A stretch of DNA of 45,509 nt from Clostridia bacterium (lineage in GTDB: Bacteria; Bacillota; Clostridia; Oscillospirales; Acutalibacteraceae). Each line of letters opens with the position of its first letter. Position 1 is the stretch's first letter. The notes beneath the pieces were generated by a model that worked only from the letters and a program-made list of their open reading frames with translations, was not told where the DNA came from and did not search any database. Location: positions 1-45,509 of the forward strand of contig JAFPLH010000074.1 of NCBI GenBank assembly GCA_017402845.1. Reading direction: 5' to 3'. Made by a program: the position numbers and the translations under genes. This document shows, in pieces, positions 43,340-45,509 of the stretch.

Positions 43340-44305
43340 TCAAGAAATAATTTTAAGTGCGGTCAAAAGGTCTGAGGCAGTTGTTCCGGCAAGAGAATAG
43401 GTTTCTGCAAGATATTCAGCGCATAATCCGTGAAGATACACACCTGCGATCACAGACTTGAAGCAGTCTATATCCTGACAAACTAAAGCGCCGATTATAC
43501 CAGCAAGAACATCTCCTGTTCCTGCGGTAGCAAGCGCGCCCGTACCCGACGGATTTATACACCCATGCTTACCGTTATGAATAACCGTTCCCACACCTTT
43601 AAGCGCAGCAATGCAGCCGTATTCATTTGCAAAGCTCTTTGCAATATTTATGCGGTTTTTCTGAATTTCAGCAACGCTTTTACCGCAAAGACGTGACATC
43701 TCACCGGGGTGCGGAGTAATAATTGTTTGAAATTCACGTTCTTTCAGTACATCTATATGCTTAGAAATACAGTTTATGCCGTCAGCGTCAAGAATAACGG
43801 GTTTGGTGCAGCGTTTTAATATTTCGCAGACAATGTATTCTGTATCTTTTGTGACCTTTAGTCCGCAGCCTACAACAACAGCCGAACATTTTTCAATTTC
43901 TTCTATAATTTTGTCTGTATCATCTGCGCAGAGTGTGCCTTCATCACTTGTTTTAAGCGGAACAAAAACCGACTCCCACACATTACCGGCAACAATAGGA
44001 TAAATTTTATCGGGAAGAATGGTTTTCACAATACCGGCACCGCTACAACAGGCAGCAGAGGCGCAAAGCATAGCGGCGCCTGCCATACCGTAGCTGCCGG
44101 TCACGCAGGCAAGCGTACCGAAAGTACCCTTGTTGCAGTCATTCTTTCTGCGGTCTAAAAGAGTATCGCTTACTTCTTCAAATATCAATTGCGGATAGTC
44201 GTATTCATTATTCGTTTTATCCGAAAGCTTCTTGATGTGCTGCTTCAGGTCATCAAGAAATTTATCCTTTTTAAGATAATGGTCATTAAAATTAATAATA
44301 TCCAT
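43340..44305 (-). CDS. nnrD: ADP-dependent NAD(P)H-hydrate dehydratase
   Basis: 321 residues. A ribokinase-like enzyme that repairs hydrated NAD(P)H using ADP. Motifs: GTFGTLACVTGSYGMAGAAM, VVVGCGLKV, VILDADGINCI, TIITPHPGEMSRL, AALKGVGTVI and the GTGALATAGTGDVLAGIIGA anion-hole/catalytic region with the Asp near residue 265. An N-terminal extension of about 45 residues precedes the domain, but the NnrE epimerase domain often fused to NnrD is absent. GGAGAG lies before the ATG. It is followed 1 bp later by the lipoprotein gene. Confidence 0.95.
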   Translation of the reverse strand: MDIINFNDHYLKKDKFLDDLKQHIKKLSDKTNNEYDYPQLIFEEVSDTLLDRRKNDCNKGTFGTLACVTGSYGMAGAAMLCASAACCSGAGIVKTILPDKIYPIVAGNVWESVFVPLKTSDEGTLCADDTDKIIEEIEKCSAVVVGCGLKVTKDTEYIVCEILKRCTKPVILDADGINCISKHIDVLKEREFQTIITPHPGEMSRLCGKSVAEIQKNRINIAKSFANEYGCIAALKGVGTVIHNGKHGCINPSGTGALATAGTGDVLAGIIGALVCQDIDCFKSVIAGVYLHGLCAEYLAETYSLAGTTASDLLTALKIIS

Positions 44306-44320
44306 AAATGATCTCTCCTA

Positions 44321-44362
44321 ATAAAAATATGCGGAAATATCCAATAACCTGTCTATTTCCGC
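44321..44362 (-). terminator. Terminator of the membrane-protein gene
   Basis: A perfect 9-bp stem GCGGAAATA / TATTTCCGC (44331-44339 and 44354-44362), followed on the minus strand by TATTTTTATT. Confidence 0.7.
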
Positions 44363-44379
44363 TGTTCGTTATACTTTTA

Positions 44380-45144
44380 TTATTTTTTGCTTTTTTTGTT
44401 AGCTGTACTCTTTTCTGTACTCTTTTCTGTACTCTTTTCAGTATTCACAGATTTATTCTCAGTATTATTCTTTCCGTTGTCAGAAGCTTTATTCTCAATT
44501 TGCGTCTTTGGCTTTTCTGCACTATCGGCAGTTTTATTCACAGAAACGGCAGGTTTTTGCGGTTCACAGTCCTCAGTCTGCTGTGCTGAATTTCCCTTAA
44601 TACGCACACCCGAATTACGCAGACTTATCTTTATAGTATTTTTAAGATATGGAATCATAGCGTCCATAGTTTTTTCGTTCGGCGAGAAAAGCAAAAGGCA
44701 GTTTCCGCCGAACTTATCGAGGTGCATTTCCGCAGCATAAACGTCGTCGCCGTCAGGAGTAACGCTTGCACGGAAAATCTTTTCATACTTATTAGAGTTT
44801 ATATCAACGTCTTTAAGCTTAGCAAGGGTATTGAACTTTTTCAGGTCAACGCTCATTATCATTTTTCTTCTGCTTTTGCCTATGACCTTATCAACGGTGA
44901 TATTGCTGTTAGTAACGGTATATTCATATTCTACGTACAAACCGTTAAGAATATAATAAGAACCGTATACCGCAAAGAAAAAAGCGCATACTGCAACTAC
45001 GATAAAGTAGAAATTCACAAACACGCCCAAAATAATAAAAATAAACGGTACTGTAAACACACCCACAAGCGACAAAACCGCTTTTATTGTATCATTAGGG
45101 GTATTTTGTCTTTTTTCAAGCTGTTCTGTATATCTGTCTGTCAT
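44380..45144 (-). CDS. Membrane protein with PH-like domain and charged repeat tail (DUF6106-like)
   Basis: 254 residues. Two hydrophobic segments at about 23-70 are followed by a soluble PH-like beta domain (YEYTVTNSNITVDKVIGKSRRK, VDLKKFNTLAKLKDV, LLFSPNEKTMDAMIPYLK). From residue about 185 a low-complexity tail rich in K, E, S, T and N follows, ending in EKSTEKSTEKST encoded by a 12-bp repeat (44403-44438). The layout resembles proteins annotated DUF6106 in Oscillospiraceae; that name is from memory. Function unknown. It has its own promoter (45177-45205) and terminator. Confidence 0.75.
   Translation of the reverse strand: MTDRYTEQLEKRQNTPNDTIKAVLSLVGVFTVPFIFIILGVFVNFYFIVVAVCAFFFAVYGSYYILNGLYVEYEYTVTNSNITVDKVIGKSRRKMIMSVDLKKFNTLAKLKDVDINSNKYEKIFRASVTPDGDDVYAAEMHLDKFGGNCLLLFSPNEKTMDAMIPYLKNTIKISLRNSGVRIKGNSAQQTEDCEPQKPAVSVNKTADSAEKPKTQIENKASDNGKNNTENKSVNTEKSTEKSTEKSTANKKSKK
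44403..44438 (-). repeat. 12-bp tandem repeat encoding EKST units
   Basis: Three perfect copies of TGTACTCTTTTC in the 3' end of the membrane-protein gene, encoding repeated E-K-S-T residues on the minus strand. Confidence 0.85.
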
Positions 45145-45176
45145 ATCTATCTCTCCAAAAATGAAATTACTATTTT

Positions 45177-45205
45177 ATTTTAGCATATACAGCAAGGTTT
45201 TTCAA
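45177..45205 (-). promoter_or_regulatory. Promoter of the PH-like membrane-protein gene
   Basis: On the minus strand, TTGAAA (45205-45200), a 17-bp spacer and TAAAAT (45182-45177), about 30 bp before the ATG. Confidence 0.65.
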
Positions 45206-45244
45206 GAATAATTGTACTTATCGTATTATATTTTACAATTGTTC

Positions 45245-45273
45245 TTGAAAAATGCCAAACAAAGTGGTATAAT
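45245..45273 (+). promoter_or_regulatory. Promoter of the T-box-like leader
   Basis: TTGAAA (45245-45250), a 17-bp spacer and TATAAT (45268-45273), facing rightward out of the window. Confidence 0.75.
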
Positions 45274-45279
45274 ATAAAT

Positions 45280-45509
45280 TGATCGGTAGCAGTTAGATAT
45301 AGACTCAGTTTTTTTGCATGACAAGAACTATTTGGCAGTTTTGCGAAGATCACACCGAAAAGATCAGTACAAGTCGGAGCATAAGTCCGAAATAAATTAA
45401 TGGAATAAATTAATAAAGAAACACAGTGACAAAGAAAAGTAGCGCAAAAAAAGTTTTCGCACCAGAGAGGGCGGTGTATACGCTGGAAGCCGCCTGCAAA
45501 AATGTTTGC
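45280..45509 (+). promoter_or_regulatory. T-box riboswitch leader, 5' part (truncated by the window)
   Basis: After the promoter at 45245-45273 there is a gene-free leader of more than 220 nt. The last 80 nt have the order of T-box Stem I: AAAGAAAAGTAGCGC with the AGTA motif (45434-45448), CCAGAGAGGGCGG with the AGAGAG motif (45461-45473), and a distal arm GGCGG...GCTGGAAGCCGCC. The specifier, antiterminator and T-box core (TGG) lie beyond base 45509, so the amino acid cannot be read. T-box leaders usually control an aminoacyl-tRNA synthetase or amino-acid gene, expected just right of the window. The first 140 nt (45280-45420) are not part of the standard T-box. Confidence 0.65.

Overview
This window is a roughly 40% GC stretch of chromosome from a Gram-positive anaerobe. 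Gene content and order, and strong consensus -35/-10 promoters with 17-bp spacers, point to a Firmicute of the Ruminococcus/Oscillospiraceae type. The genus is an inference from protein style (lipoprotein serpins, Asp/Ser/Thr-rich secreted proteins, the C_GCAxxG_C_C family, an IreB-type regulator) and is not proven by the sequence. Most of the window is core housekeeping DNA. The unusual material lies in the left 6 kb, in the intergenic regions and in several modified proteins.

Layout. 1-5.6 kb (minus strand) is a surface/secreted block: a CAP-domain protein cut by the window edge with a 36-bp coding repeat, two tandem lipoprotein serpins, and a membrane-anchored VanY-type D,D-carboxypeptidase. 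6.2-13.9 kb (plus) is rpoB-rpoC, with its own promoter and terminator and without rplJL upstream. 14.3-17.6 kb (minus) holds an APH-like kinase and three tandem paralogous membrane proteins. 17.6-23.9 kb (minus) is a housekeeping cluster: nadA, mnmA, a YfcE-type phosphoesterase, holB, ricT, a 2[4Fe-4S] ferredoxin, trmN6 and rsmI; holB-ricT-trmN6-rsmI follows the Bacillus holB-yaaT-yabB-yabC order. 24.2-29.5 kb holds glycogen phosphorylase and branching enzyme facing each other, with an isolated 5S rRNA gene and a candidate small RNA between them. 29.9-37.9 kb (minus) holds a C_GCAxxG_C_C protein, tRNA-Leu(GAG), rlmH, yycJ/walJ, murA, a small HExxH peptidase, rpoD, dnaG and a YigZ-family gene. 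38-39.8 kb holds rpmE, a VanY-like protein that has lost its zinc ligands, an unknown gene and ireB. 40.5-45.1 kb holds a Na/Pi cotransporter-PhoU fusion, a solitary mazF, a lipoprotein, nnrD and a membrane protein. The window ends in the 5' part of what looks like a T-box leader on the plus strand.

How the genes fit together. The rpoB/rpoC, rpoD/dnaG, rpmE, 5S, tRNA, rsmI, rlmH, trmN6 and mnmA genes serve transcription and translation. glgP and glgB serve storage polysaccharide metabolism. murA, vanY and ireB serve cell-wall growth and its control. The serpins and the CAP protein face outward and probably deal with proteases or with the host or community.

Three families of small palindromic repeats are scattered between genes: a 170-bp element with two copies about 93% identical, a 71-74-bp element with two copies, and a more degenerate family sharing an ACCGCACAAA-type core. 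They carry no ORF and look like MITE-like or RNA-structure elements. With the candidate small RNA and the modified proteins (GlgB with a charged repeat tail, RpoB with an acidic tail, the dead VanY paralogue), they are the best leads for something undescribed. I did not find a defence island, prophage, CRISPR array or large novel system.
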